DNA of 64,000 bases, from the NCBI RefSeq assembly GCF_020360975.1, contig NW_025408684.1, positions 1,054,001 through 1,118,000 of the forward strand, written 5' to 3'. Under the pieces are notes generated by a model. The model searched no databases and was not told the origin of the DNA. It saw only the letters and a list, made by a program, of their open reading frames with translations. The position numbers were made by a program, and so were the translations under genes. The stretch comes from Hirsutella rhossiliensis (Eukaryota > Ascomycota > Sordariomycetes > Hypocreales > Ophiocordycipitaceae). Of this stretch, positions 1 through 11,227 are shown piece after piece. The first letter of the stretch is position 1. The number at the start of each line of letters is the position of its first letter.

Positions 1-17
1 TAGCCGAAGAGAGGAAT

Positions 18-148
18 TAGGACTTATCCTAGAGGAGGGCCCCTAGCTTAATTAGGACTTATTCTTCTTAAAGGCCCCTTTTAGGACTTATCCTTAGAGA
101 AGCCCCCTTTCTTATAGGACTTAATTTCTCCTTAAGGCCCTTTTCCTA
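18..148. repeat. Degenerate tandem repeat, four units of about 33 bp
   Basis: Four imperfect units begin with TAGGACTTA at 18, 53, 82 and 115 (spacing 35, 29 and 33 bp). Each continues into a purine-rich step and a CCCCTTT-like run. The repeat lies just upstream of a polypurine tract and LTR start, so it is probably non-coding 3' internal sequence of a retroelement whose body is off the left edge. No coding potential seen. Confidence 0.6.
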
Positions 149-288
149 AAGTAGGTCTAAAAGAGCCGGGGCTAAAACCCGGATTTCTCGAGTAAGGATA
201 AGTATAGACTAAGACCTCCTCTATACGCTTACTGGCCTAGGTATTTAGCTTTACCCTTTCTATAAGGGCAGGCTATAGCTAAGGGGTG
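149..288 (+). other. 3' end of an LTR-element interior, with polypurine tract
   Basis: No gene is visible. The stretch ends in an AAGGGGTG purine run directly before the TGTCAC start of the following LTR, which is the expected position of a polypurine tract. That makes the next LTR a 3' LTR of a plus-strand element truncated by the window edge. It contains a short hairpin-like GCCGGGGCTAAAACCCGG stretch of no known role. Confidence 0.4.
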
Positions 289-803
289 TGTCACAAGTGG
301 CCTGATTTCGTAGTTCTGAGATATCCCTTAGCACGAGGGACCTAGGAAGCTAAAAACAGGTTTTAAGGAAGGAGCTAAAAGGAGGTGCAGAGAGGAGGGT
401 AAGAGGGAAGTAGAAGTAGCGATAGCTTCCTATAGAGGTAGCGAGAGATAAGACGGATGTGCCGGCAACGGCTAGAAAAGAGGGGAAAAACCGGCAAAAA
501 GCTCGGTAGTCGAAAGGACATTAGTAGCTTCTTTAAGTAGGATCTTCTTTATTAATTGAGATGCTAGAAGGGTATAAAGAGGGGCGTTAGATAGAGGAAA
601 GAAGGACAATTAAGGCAATATAATAATCACTCCCCTACCGCAATTGCTGCTCCCATAAGAATCAAATCTCTCTGCCCTGCCTATCCGACCCCTTACTTCT
701 AATTTCACCTTCGTGCATTTTCATGCACTTCTCGTATCTCTCTTCGCGAGAGTTATAAGCCCGGGAGGGGATGGCACACCACCCCTACAACTTCCGGTAA
801 CTA
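289..803 (+). repeat. LTR of family F, left copy, lightly mutated
   Basis: Starts TGTCACAAGTGG after a polypurine tract and aligns over its whole length with 57420-57942, ending near a shared CTTCCGG. This copy still has many CA and TG steps (around 289-320, 395-400, 450-465, 640-730), whereas the right copy has TA at nearly all of them. It is thus a useful near-ancestral reference for how strongly the right copy was mutated. The exact 3' end is uncertain by about 10 bp. Confidence 0.65.
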
Positions 804-948
804 CGCGCGGTGCGGGGTTTAATCCCCCGTAGACGACTACCTCTCTTAGATTTCCTTGGGTTATTAGCGTGGCGCTTAGTGTTCGACTCCCGCGTCTTAG
901 GCTATAAGGTCTAGGGCTCCCGGCGGAGCCGCGATCCCTAAGGGGGTG
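804..948 (+). other. Unassigned stretch, probably 3' interior of a short-LTR element
   Basis: No gene seen. It holds a 5-bp stem with 7-base loop (813-829, loop TTTAATC), a second tRNA-T-loop-like motif GTTCGACTCC (881-890), and a 6-bp stem with tetraloop (915-930). It ends in a CTAAGGGGGTG purine run directly before a TGTC LTR start. CG and CA/TG steps are much better preserved here than elsewhere. Confidence 0.35.
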
Positions 949-1049
949 TGTCGGAAGACGCGGTTGTTAGTTATATATATTAATTATAGCGCACCTATTA
1001 GAGCGCGTTCTACTTTTGCCTATATAGCGTAATAGTCTTCGCGATAATA
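949..1049 (+). repeat. Short LTR (101 bp) of an unidentified element
   Basis: Starts TGTCGGAAGACG behind a polypurine run and ends GCGATAATA (ancestrally a CA end if TA comes from CA), after which gypsy-II sequence resumes at 1050. The ends carry an imperfect inverted repeat (GGAAGAC versus GTCTTC). I infer it is the 3' LTR of a plus-strand element inserted into gypsy-II(i), body to the left. No second copy is in the window. Confidence 0.4.
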
Positions 1050-1652
1050 TTAAGGCTTAAGAAACTAATTTCTTATAGCTAATTAAAGATTTCTTATTTC
1101 TTAACGCTATATTATTTATATTATATTACTTTATAGTTAATTATATATTATACTTTATAATTTTATTTATTTTTATATTAAAGGTTAAGTTTTTATTTAA
1201 TATCTTTTTATTTTTTATATAGTATTTCTATATTAATTTTTCCTTAGTTAAATATAGCTTATAACTTTTATATATATTACTAATAATCTTTTAGTATACT
1301 ATTATATTATTTATACTATACTTATACTTTTTTATATTTATAAACTTTATAGTTTAAGTATATATATTTATTATAATCTTCTTTATTATATTTAACTTAT
1401 TATATAAGTCTTTAAAAGATTAAGGGTTTAAATACCTTAAAGTAAGTAGCGTTATACTATTCCTTTATTTTAATATATTTATAGATTTTATATATCTTTA
1501 AAAGATATCTTATTAATAAACTATAATTATTATAGTATTTAAGTAGTATACTATAATTAGGTTCTAGTAATATAAATTAGTCGTTTAAGTAATATTAATC
1601 GATTTTTTAGTAGTTTAGTTTTATACTTAAGTAAGGTTTTAAAAGTACTTAT
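1050..1652 (-). pseudogene. gypsy-II(i) pol relic, protease-proximal part
   Basis: Reverse complement of roughly 26880-27330 in gypsy-II(ii), a segment between Gag and protease. It is interrupted by many TAA/TAG codons of RIP type and has no usable start. Domain residues are not recognisable here; the assignment rests on alignment with the other copies. The left end is cut at 1049 by the short-LTR element and the right end by gypsy-I copy A. Confidence 0.6.
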
Positions 1653-1838
1653 TATTACGGAGTAGGTAGAGGCGTACGCGTAGGTACCGTCTATAAGATA
1701 ATATTAATAAGCTATATAGAGCTCTCTTATACGCGGCTAGCCTATATATATACGTATAGGATCCGGCCCTCCGCACGTAACTATATAGCTTAGGCCGTAG
1801 CCTAAGCCTATAACCTATAATAGTTAAAGACTCTTATA
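1653..1838 (-). repeat. gypsy-I copy A 3' LTR (186 bp)
   Basis: Read on plus it begins TATTACGG (TG start mutated) and ends GACTCTTATA. It is nearly identical in layout to 8440-8625, with differences mostly C/T and G/A. Confidence 0.93.
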
Positions 1839-2141
1839 TAATGCCCTCTCTCGAGCGCGGCGCGGCGTTACCCTATTAACGGCTTCCGTACTATAGGGCC
1901 CGTGCCGCTAGCTCTACCCTGCCCTTTTCCGTTAATCGTGCTAGCCCTACTAGCCCTATTATCCCCGCGCCTATTAGCCTAGGTAGCCGGAACTAGGCTC
2001 TATACTTATCGGCCGGCTAGCCGTTTAAATAAGGGCGCAACCTATTATATACGCCCCTAGGTAGCCGGCGGCCGGCCCGGACCTACGTAAGCCTTAAGTT
2101 GCCCGTCCCCTCGGCCTTAAGTAGCCTCCTCTACCTAGGGG

Positions 2142-2149
2142 TATATAAG
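2142..2149 (+). promoter_or_regulatory. Candidate TATA box of the antisense gene, gypsy-I copy A
   Basis: TATATAAG followed by a 40-base almost pure pyrimidine run (2156-2195), a layout typical of fungal core promoters. It is conserved in copy B (16905-16912) and copy C (38817-38824). About 70 bases downstream is a conserved GTAAGT (2218-2223), a candidate 5' splice site. Confidence 0.5.
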
Positions 2150-2204
2150 GCGGCATCCCCCCCTTCCTCCTTCCTTTCCTTCTCCTCCTTCTTTAACCGT
2201 AGTA

Positions 2205-3312
2205 ATAGTAGTAATAGGTAAGTTCCGCTCTACCTAGGACGTTAGTTCGTTCTTAGCTATACGGGCCGCTTTATTAACGTATACTCATAGTAATAGCTAT
2301 AGTAGTAATAATAGCTTTAATAATAATAACTTTAACTAGTAAGTTCTCCGCCCTATAAAGCGGGAGGCCGTAATCTATAATACTAACTTCCGCGATAGAT
2401 ATATCTGCCTCCCCCTCCCCTACTTCCTCCTTCTTAGAGCGTGCGGAGTCGTTCGTCGACGCCGTGCTAGGCACGGTCGACGACGGCTCCGCCGCTGCCG
2501 CTGCTCCTGCCCGCGCCCCCGCTCCTGCCCGCGCCCCCGCGACCGCGCCTACCGCCGCCGCCTCTGCCTCTGCTACGCTAGCCGCCCTTACGTCGCCCTT
2601 CCGGGTAACGACGCCGTCCCCGCCGCCGGCCGTAACGCCCGGCCCCTCTACCCCCGCCTCCGCTACTACTACCCCCGTAAGTCCGCTGCCTAGCGAGCGT
2701 GGTAGCTATTTTCCGCTAACTTCTTAAAGTATAAACGCTAAGTATAGGCCGGAGCCGCCCGCGCGGCCCCCTATATATAGTACGCGTCGTAGGAGCTCCC
2801 CTACGCCGACTAAGTCGGGCGCCGCCGTAGCGGTAGTTATTATTAGTATGCGCGTGCCGGCCGCGCCTATAAGGCGGCGCCTCCCGTCTTGCTCGCTACG
2901 GCGTCGGCTTAGAAGGCTAGCGCGCACGGGTAGGCACGGGGGGCTACTAAGAAGCGCCTTACCGCCGCCGCCGCTGCCTACTATAATCTCCGCGCCCTTA
3001 AGCGCTAGGGCCTTATCCTTAAGTAAGTTCCTCTTATTTAGCTTTTCTACTTCCGCTACTAACTCTCCTAGTACTAGGGATACTGCCTCCGTCGCCCTAT
3101 TAGCGGTCCCCTTAGCTATGCCCGCCGCCGCCCCCGCCGCTGCCGCTAGCCGGGCCCCCCCCGCCCCCGGAGCCCCTAGAGCCGCCGCTGCCGCCGACTA
3201 GCTCGTAGGCCTAGAGGGCCGCCTAAGCGCCTTAGAGAGCGCCGCCGCTGCTAATAAGGTAGAGGAGGACGATAAGGATAAGGATAAGGACGATAATAAG
3301 GACGAGGAGTAG
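2205..3312 (+). pseudogene. Antisense gene candidate of gypsy-I copy A (A/P/S-rich protein with acidic tail)
   Basis: Unknown protein on the strand opposite to pol. A short first exon may end at GTAAGT (2218-2223); a candidate acceptor AG at 2289-2290 gives a 73-base intron with a TTAAC branch-like site. From 2281 one frame runs to 3312 with only a few TAA/TAG codons (about 2356, 2371, 2725, 3199), all explainable as former CAA/CAG. The product would have a Ser-rich start, a long Ala/Pro/Thr-rich middle (about 2480-3200), then a short helix-prone segment (LEGRLSALE) and an Asp/Lys acidic tail (3260-3309). The start codon would have been ATG turned to ATA. Caution: the minus strand is also fairly open here, so the coding strand is inferred from the TATA box, leader, splice site and tail. 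Confidence 0.45.
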
Positions 3313-3349
3313 GTCTAGGTAGTCTAAGGGCTCTACCTTAAAATAAACG

Positions 3350-6300
3350 CTATTTTTATCTCTACTTATATAATTACGCTCGCGTTATCGTAACTACTTA
3401 CTCCGCTTTACTTACTTTATAGTCTTAGCCTAGGCTATTATCGGTAGTCCGCTAGTCTATTATTCTCGTTTACTATTCTAAATAAGGCTTTAAACTTATT
3501 AAGGGCTATAGTTCCTATAAACTTATATATAGGTTCTTACGTAGGGTCGAGATACCCGCGCTACTTAACGAGGACCTCCTAGCGTTTCCCCTTACTAACC
3601 TTTTTCTAGCGCGCGGCCTATATCTCTTTAACCTTAAACTCGTCCTCTCCCTCTACCTTAATTATAAGCGGTTAGGCGTCCGCTACTTCTTATCTAGGTA
3701 GCGGGTTAAAGGAGGCTCTATAAAAGAGGTCTATATTAATCTTATTATAAACCCCTATTAAGAGACTATTAAGCTCTATAACCTATAGGCTAATAACCCT
3801 CCGTACTATAAACTTCGCGTATAGCTAGTTAAGCTTTTTCTTTAGTCGTGCCGACCTATAATTGTAAAGGTCTAGCTATACCTTATCTCTTACCGCGAAC
3901 CTATCTACTAGGGCCCTAGTCTTATTAGCGTGCCGCTCTTAATCTTACGCCGCGGCGGCTATCGCGGATTAGTAATAATCCGTGGTCTCTTATAGCTTTT
4001 ATACGAACGTAGAGGCGCGGCCCTTTAGTAACGAATTACTATACTACTCCGCTACTATGTCTATAGTAAAGGGAACTAATAAAGGTAGTTTAAAGCTATA
4101 TATTATAAAGAAAGGGGCTATCTTAATAGAGGTATATAGTCTACTATTTAATATAAGTTAGGCTATAGGGAGCTACCGGTCTTAGTCTACTTAGTTATAG
4201 GCTACGATAGCCTATAAGTAAGCCTATACCTCTTAGTTAACCCTCTTAGGCCCTCCGTCGGTTTATAGGTAGTATACTATACTAAGTAGCTATATAATCT
4301 AAAGTAGCTAGTATAGATACTACTAAAAGCGGCTAGTTTAATTCGATCCCTTATCGCTTATAATAAAGGCTAGCTAGCTATATAAGCGGGCTTAGTATTA
4401 TAAGAAGCGCTCTACGTAAGACTCTATATCTATAAATAGTATTAGCTCTAATACTATAGACTTACTAAGTCGGTCCTTAATTACCTATATATAGTAGTTA
4501 CCGCCCTTTATAAGTAGGAGGTCTATTATAAAGTCTATTTATATATACGTATAGAACTAATTAGGTACCGGAAGCTACTTAAGTAGCCCCTTAAGCTATG
4601 CCCTTTAAATCTTCGTATAGCTATAGATATTATAGTTATAAAGGAAGCGACGAACGTAGTACTATAGGAGGGGCTAGTAAAAGTCCCTTATAAGGCCTAT
4701 TACTATGCCCTATCTACCTAGGTAACCTATAACGCTAGAGTTATAAATAAGTTAGACTAGCCTCCCTTAAAGCTCGTTCTATTTATCTAGCTCTAGCGGT
4801 CCCTCCTTCTCCTTAGCTTCTATAGTATATAGTGCGCCCGGTACTTATAGTCTCCCCCGCTAGCGTAGATACCTTTATAGGTCGATATAATAGTTAGCTA
4901 CCTATACCTTTAGCTTTAGCTTTAGATCTAAGCATCGAGCGCTAGACTTAACGGCGCGGCGTATACCCTTATAGGTATAGTCTAGAGCCGCTATCCTATC
5001 CTATAAGCGTTAAAGGGCCTTATCTTAGAATACTCTCGCCGCGCGTACCCCTAGGCCGGTCTATCCCTCCTCGCTAGACTAAGGTAAGGGCGCGGGGGGA
5101 AGCTTATTTACTAGTACCGCGTCTTCCTCTACTAGGGAAGCTCCTATATAAGTCTATAGTACTTCCTACGGGATAAGCTATAGATCCCGGGCCTCGATAT
5201 CTACTCCCGTTAGCCGGTCTTAATCCCTTTAAGAAAGCGTATCTAGGACCACGGAGTCCCGTCTAAGGCAGTACTTAATCGAGAAGTTAAAGTATAAGAG
5301 ATACTCCGCTTAGCGGGCTTACCGCTCTAAGAGGTGCTAGCGAGTTATAAAGTACTTAAGGTTCTTATAGTCTATAAGAACCTTAAAGCTCTTATAGCTT
5401 TAAAGCTCCGCTTACTATTATTCGAGGTAGCTAATAATTGCTAGTATCTCCTTATCGTAAATAGCGTAATTCCGCTTTACTAAGGTTAGCTTATAAGAGT
5501 AGAACGCTACTAGTTACTTCCGCCTATCTACCTCCTAGGAGAGCGTTCCTTTAAGTGCCTAGCCGCTATAGTTTACTTTAACTAACGTAGACCGGTTAAA
5601 GTCCTACTAAAGTAGTACCAGGGCTTAAAAGAATAGGTCGTTAAGCGTACGGAACGCTCCTTCTTATATGGGCCCTTAGTAAAAGGCGGTCCGCTTCCCG
5701 GTAATCTCGTTTAAGGGTATTATAATATAGGAGAAGCCCTTAATAAATATCTTATAATAGTTCGCGAACCTAAGGAAGCTTTATATACCTATCTATATAG
5801 TTAGGGCAGCTTAGTCCTAAATCGCTTAGATCTTTGTAGGGTCCGCCTATATACCTACGCTTATATAGATAATAAAGCCTAAGTACTTAACCCTCTTAAC
5901 CCTAAATTTATACTTATCTAGGTTAAGGTAAAGCCTATAAAGTTAAAGGCGCTCTAGGACCCTTTATACTTTCTATATATAGTCCTCGTAAGAGCCGCTT
6001 ATATAGATAAGGATATTATCTATATATATAGAAGCGAACTTATTAAGGAAGTCCTAAAGTACGTTATTAATATAACGCTAAAAGGTAGCGGGCGCTCTTA
6101 AGAGGCTAAAGGGCGTTATAAGCTACTTAAATAAGCCGTAGCGTATATAGAACGCTGTCTTTTATTTATTACCCTCCGAGATCTATACCTTATAAAACGC
6201 CTATTTTATATCTAGCTTCGTAAACTACTTTACCTTTAAAAGGTTATAAAGTATATCTAAGATTAAGGGTAAGGGGTAGCGGTCTAGCCTTATAATTACG

Positions 6301-7200
6301 TTTAGGGCCCTATAGTTATAATAGAACTATATCCCGCCCCTTAGTTTATATATAAATAAGACTAGCACTCTTACTTCGGAGCTGCTTACTTAAATAAAAC
6401 CCTTATCTAAGAGGTCCCTTAGCGTCTTCTTTAGCACTAGTAGCTCCGCGTATAATATACTATATAGCGGTCCAAACGGTGCGGGCAGTTCCTACCCCTT
6501 CTTATTAGTGCGGAGTACGATCCTATAGTCTACCCCTAGCTTATATAGGTTAAGCTTATCTACTTCCTAGGACTTAAATAGCGGTAGGAGGTCGTAAAAG
6601 CGCTCCGGTATCTATTATCGTAGCTTAGAAGGCGACTTTAGCTTCTTCGTCTAAAGGGCCTTATTAATATCCGCTAGGCTAACTACGTAGACCGCTATAT
6701 TAGCCGCTACCCAGCCTTACCCCCGCTCTACCTATTATATAGTTCCTATAAAGATAAAGGCAAGGACTTCTTATACTAAGTATAAAGCTCGCACGCCTAG
6801 TCCTATACCTATAGAACCGTTATCGTAGCGGACCTACCGTTATATAGGCCTAAACTATAGCTTTCTCTAGTATAGAACCGAGTATAACTCTATATATAAT
6901 AACTAAGGTTTCCTAAGGATTAAAGGAAACTCTAGTTAAGGGATTATATAGGCTACGATAAGCTTATAGTAACCGTCGACCTTTATAGCTAGCTATATAA
7001 TACCCTTAATTACTATACCCTTTATTATACTTAAGGCGCCCTTTACTTACTTTAAGGCGATCTTTTCTACTAGTACTTATATCTCTTACGTAAGCGCTTC
7101 GTTAACTACGGCGTAGTACTAATAGCCCTTATCTATAAGGGTAGTAATAGGTAAGGAGTTATTAATTATAACCTATATTAAAGTAAGCTCCTCTTTTATA
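3350..7200 (-). pseudogene. gypsy-I copy A pol relic (protease, RT, RNase H, integrase)
   Basis: On the minus strand, a retropepsin-like segment with a DxG-type site lies near 7110-7150. RT follows, with a FLNKFASIYIDNIL stretch whose active site YIDD reads YIDN (6015-6026), a G-to-A change in TG context. RNase H has NYAIYDKEILAI (YDKE at 5448-5459). Integrase follows, with a zinc-finger region near 4900-4720 and the first catalytic Asp in a DFIIDL context near 4510-4560. TAA/TAG codons break the frame throughout and no start survives. This would have been the polyprotein that copies RNA to cDNA and inserts it. Dead copy. Confidence 0.85.
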
Positions 7201-8430
7201 TAGGCGGATAATTCTTCCTTCTCCTTTACTAGTACTAGTAATTAGGGCTCTAGAGCCTATCTTTACTCTAGAGCTACTCTTTTTCCTCTAGGCCTAGGGG
7301 GGCGGAGTCCTCCTTATCGTTTAAGGTAAGGAGCAGTTCTATCTTCGCTACTTAAACCGCTATAGGCCGCTTAGCTAAAAGGAAGGGGCATTTTAATATA
7401 AAGTATATAGATACTCTATAACGTAGGCAGCGGCTATTAGCCTTCCTCTTCCCGATTTCCTCGCTTATTACTTACTTCGCCTACTACTTAAAGTATAGGG
7501 CGGTATAGGGGGTAATTAACGGCGTCTTCTTACCGCGTCTAGCCCGGTCTATACGGGTAGCCGATATTAAGATATCCCTATTTATATTAATAGCCGGTTA
7601 TTTATCTTATAGAGGGGCGGTAATCCCGTCGCCGCTATATAGCGTGCGCTTATAAAGCTTCTAGAAACATAGCGTTTACTTATAGCCCTAAGCTACCTTT
7701 ATTAACCGGCTTATATACTCGCTATAGTTAGTAGGTATAATTATAGGGATAAGTAGCTCTTATAGGGCTAGCGTAATCGAATTCTATAGCTATATAAGCT
7801 TCGCGCTATCTTCCTATACTATAGTCCCCGCTACCTATAAGAGTATCTCTTCGAAATTAAAAAGGAATTCGCTAAAGGTTTATCTATCTCTCTACTTAAG
7901 GGTCTATAGCCTATTTTATACCTTCTCCCGCTCCTATATATTGCTAAACGTATATATAAGGTATTAGAAGAAGTCTTATAGGTTACGTCTACCCCTAGGG
8001 CCGCCCTTATCTTAGAATCCAGAGATCCGCTATATCTAGGGCTCCGGCAGCGTATAGAGGAGCGAATATTACGCTATATCGCGATAGCTATTTAGGCCCT
8101 ATTTCTCGTCGGTTATAAACTTTGTCTATAGCCGGCTAAGAAAGAAGTAAAAGGACTCTAGCTTACTATCCTAAGTCGGCTAAGGGAGCAGCTTCCTCGT
8201 CGGTAGTATCGCCGCCGTAACCGGCGTTATAGAGGCCGTAGGGGTTAAAGCCGGTCTTATAGACGGCTCCCTTAGTATAGCGAGAACCTCGTCTTTCTCG
8301 CTAGCCGTCGCGCTTCTAATCGCTTCTAGGATAGCTACGATACTTCTTATCCGTCTAGGGAGGGGCGGAGTACTTCCTTAAGGGGGAGGCGCCCTCTCTA
8401 AAGAGATATCTATTAGATCTATTAATTAAT
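7200..8430 (-). pseudogene. gypsy-I copy A gag relic
   Basis: Lies between the 5' LTR (8440) and the protease region, the normal gag position. Minus-strand frames are moderately open, with Glu/Arg/Ala-rich stretches near 8180-8380 and a basic region near 7990-8050. No clear CCHC knuckle could be read. Identification rests on position and on the matching segments in copies B and C. Confidence 0.55.
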
Positions 8431-8439
8431 AGCTTATAC

Positions 8440-8625
8440 TATTACGAAGTAAGTAGAGGCGTACGTATAGGTACCGTCTATAGGATAATATTAATAAGCT
8501 ATATAAAGCTCTCCTATACGCGGCTAGCCTATATATATACGTATAGGATCTAGCCCTCTATATATAACTATATAGCTTAGGCTATAGCCTAAGCCTATAA
8601 CCTATAATAGTTAAAGACTCTTATA
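8440..8625 (-). repeat. gypsy-I copy A 5' LTR (186 bp)
   Basis: Pairs with 1653-1838. Ends GACTCTTATA at 8625, directly followed by the CTTAT target-site duplication. Confidence 0.93.
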
Positions 8626-10459
8626 CTTATCCTTTAAACTTAACTAAGAAAGCGTTATATTATACCTTTATCTAGAAATATATTATATAATCTAAGTAAA
8701 TATATAATATTTATAAAATATACTTATAATACTTATAAGTAAGTAGTATTTATAAATTCTCTTTAAATTCTCTTTATAGTTACTATTCTTATTATAAAGC
8801 TATAAAGTTATTAACTATAATAATAGCTATAATATAGTTTTCTTTATATAGTACTAGTTAATATTAAATTAATATAGCTTATTAGTTTTCTATAAGAATT
8901 TAAGGTATTTATTAGGTTTTAATTTTAAGTATTTCTTTAAATTCTTTAAAGTATAGAGCGTATTTTTTAATTATAGTATTTTTACTTAATAGTAAAGGTA
9001 GTAGTATAAGCTTATTATTATCTTTTATTTCTCTAAGTATTTCTTATTTTTTAAAGCTTATATTATTAATACTTTATTATTTCTTTTTAAGTTATTATCT
9101 AAGTTTTATAAGTATAATGGCTATATTTATATTTTCTTTATTATATTACTTATAAACTACCTATTATTATTATTGATTTTTATTTTATATATCCTCTTAG
9201 AATTATTTACTATTCTTTTTAATTTAGTTTTAAGAGACTCTTTTAAAATAAGGGTATTTTAGTTTTATAAATTTAACTTATTTTTATTTTTTAAGATCCC
9301 TTTATTATATTATTATAAGGGTCTTCTTTAATAGCTTTAAGAACTATCTAGTATTATTCTTATTACTTAAGTATACTATATATTTATTATTATAATATAT
9401 AGTCTAACTAAGGAGTTTATACTTTAGTTCTTATTTATTAATAGCGTTTAAGTATTTCTTACCTTTTAAGGCTAGTACTTAAAAGGTTTTCTTCTCTTTA
9501 TAAGGTTATCTATATTCTTTAAAGTAATATCTAAGTTTTTTATAGTTAAAATACTTTCCTTTACTTTTCTATATTATATTTAGATCTATCTTACTTATAT
9601 TAATTATATAAGTATAAGTAATAAGAGTTTCGCGCTTCTTTTTATAGTTAGCGTATTAGTTAAAGTAATTTTTTAAAAATAGTTTTAGTTTCCTCTTCCT
9701 TATTTCTTTTCTTAGTATTACGTATACTATCTATCGTCGATTTATACTACTATAGTAATATAGTCTAAGAGGTTATTAAGTCGATTTTCTTTATAAAGCT
9801 TATCCTTAACTTCTTCTTTAAGCTTATTATAGAATTATAATATAAGAGGTTCGTTATCTTAATTAAGCTTTAAGGTAACTTAATAGAACTTTATAATATA
9901 ATTTAATACTAAGATCCTTTATTAGAGTTCTTAAAGTTTTTATTTAGCTTCTTATTCCTTATTAGTTATTTTAAATACCTTAGTAATAGCTTCCTTAAAT
10001 CCTTAGAAACTAGTAAAGACTTTATCTATTTAATTATCTTATTACGCTAGTTAGTTATTAAGAAAATCCCTTATAATAGGTCTAAACTAAGTAAGTACTA
10101 TTTTAGATAAATAATTTCCTATATAAAGTACCTTTTTAACTAGGTCTAAGAGTTTAGTAAGGTAAAACTAATAGTAGGCCTTAAGTTAAGTAAGAAAGTC
10201 TTAAAGCGTATTATAAGTACTATTAAATAGTCCTAGCTATTTTAGTTTAATTACTTTTCTAAGGTCCTTTACTTATCTATTATATCCTTTATTCTTAAGT
10301 AACTATACCTTATATTAAAGGGTAATAATCTTATATATTATATCTTAAGGCAATATAATAGCTCTAAAGTTAGTTAATCGAGCTTATTATATAAGTATAT
10401 TAATAGTTACGATATTACTTAAAGTAATATAGTATTATACTAAATAAGAGCTTTTAACG
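8626..10459 (-). pseudogene. gypsy-II(i) gag relic
   Basis: Reverse complement of about 24906-26700 in gypsy-II(ii). The zinc-knuckle region (about 9505-9580) matches the CCHC site described for copy (ii), with all ligand codons turned to Tyr. Many RIP-type stops and no start. The right edge abuts the 5' LTR at 10460. Confidence 0.7.
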
Positions 10460-10929
10460 TATAATAACTAATATTATTCTTAAGGGATAAACCTATTAAG
10501 GGGTTTATATTAGTAGATATAATAAAGCGTAGTCTAAGTAATAATAAGTATATTACGTTAGTAATTAGTTAGAGGTTATAGACTATAAGCTATAACTAAG
10601 TAATTAAAATTAAAGATAGAATTATAATAAAGATCTATATTAAAAGCTAAAGAGCTATTTATTTAAAGGAGTAAAAGTAAGTAGCTATATATACCTATAA
10701 AGACTATCCTTAGATTATAGTCCTAGCTATAATCCCTTTTATAGCTTACTATAGCTTACTTATAAGCTATACTCTTAAGTAGTAATCTATTTATATAAGG
10801 CTTACTTAGCTTATATATACTTTAAGTAAGCTAAGCTTAAGTAACTTCTTAACCTAACTATTATTTTAAGCCGCCTTATTATATAAATATAGCTAGCTTT
10901 TTTATAGCCCGCTAAATATAGTTATAATA
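10460..10929 (-). repeat. gypsy-II(i) 5' LTR (470 bp)
   Basis: Aligns end to end with 59174-59643, 49838-50307, 24436-24905 and 45391-45861. Read on plus it starts TATAATAAC and ends GTTATAATA. The next five bases (CTAAC) are the likely target-site copy; the partner is outside the window. Confidence 0.9.
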
Positions 10930-11211
10930 CTAACTCTTAAACGCCTCTATTTACTATAGCTCTTATATTATAGCCGCGTAATATAGTTATATTAGCTTAT
11001 TAGCTTATTAGTTAATAAAGTAAGTAATATCTAGTTACTAAGCTAAGCGCTAGTATAGGTCGCTCTTAACTAGGGCTAGCTAATTAATATTTAGTTAGCT
11101 AGCTCTATTAATTATAAATTAGTTCCTATCTAGCTACGCGGCTTCTTAATTAAGGGCGCGGCGGCTTATATTTACCTTTTATTATATAGTTATTAATTAT
11201 ACGCGCTTAGC

Positions 11212-11227
11212 TTATATATATATATAC
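11212..11227 (+). promoter_or_regulatory. Candidate TATA run of the LINE-2 antisense gene
   Basis: A TA repeat followed by a CT-rich block (about 11228-11290) that is also present in the truncated LINE at 47787-47880. Such TA runs are common in mutated DNA, so support comes only from position and the pyrimidine block. Confidence 0.3.

Larger units (their letters stand above)
1653..8625 (-). mobile_element. gypsy-I copy A, complete Ty3 retrotransposon (6973 bp)
   Basis: Two 186-bp LTRs (1653-1838, 8440-8625) bound the copy, flanked by the perfect duplication CTTAT (1648-1652 and 8626-8630). Orientation is minus: the polypurine tract GAGAGAGGGCAT reads on the minus strand next to the 1838 boundary, and RT, RNase H and integrase motifs are all on the minus strand in Ty3 order (protease, RT, RNase H, integrase). 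A further 1.5 kb between integrase and the 3' LTR holds a plus-strand gene candidate. It is the least mutated of the three copies, with many CG steps that are TA in copy B. Confidence 0.93.
1050..10929 (-). mobile_element. gypsy-II(i), Ty3 retrotransposon, 5' part, interrupted
   Basis: Its own sequence is 1050-1652 plus 8626-10929; gypsy-I copy A fills the gap with a CTTAT target-site duplication. Read on the minus strand it starts with a 470-bp LTR (10929 to 10460) and runs through Gag into the protease region. It is the reverse complement of about 24436-27330 in gypsy-II(ii). The polymerase part is lost beyond the short-LTR element ending at 1049. The right end is inserted in the 3' region of LINE-2; the matching left end is outside the window. 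Heavily mutated, almost no CA or TG. Confidence 0.85.

Noticed and set aside
804..945. Possible tRNA gene (T-arm-like stem-loop 813-829, second T-loop-like motif 881-890)
   Set aside because: No matching acceptor stem or anticodon arm at the right distances for either motif; more likely chance or a SINE remnant.
2274..2474. 66-codon minus-strand ORF
   Set aside because: Opposite-strand shadow of the gypsy-I antisense gene candidate; no domain, and it ends in low-complexity Ile/Thr/Ala text.
2724..2927. 67-codon minus-strand ORF
   Set aside because: Lies in the GC-rich Ala/Pro region where both strands are open. It could be coding if the antisense model is wrong, but has no start context or domain.
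3260..3309. Simple microsatellite with no coding meaning
   Set aside because: The GATAAG-type repeat lies in phase at the end of a long frame in three copies and would encode an acidic tail, so it was kept as part of the gene candidate.
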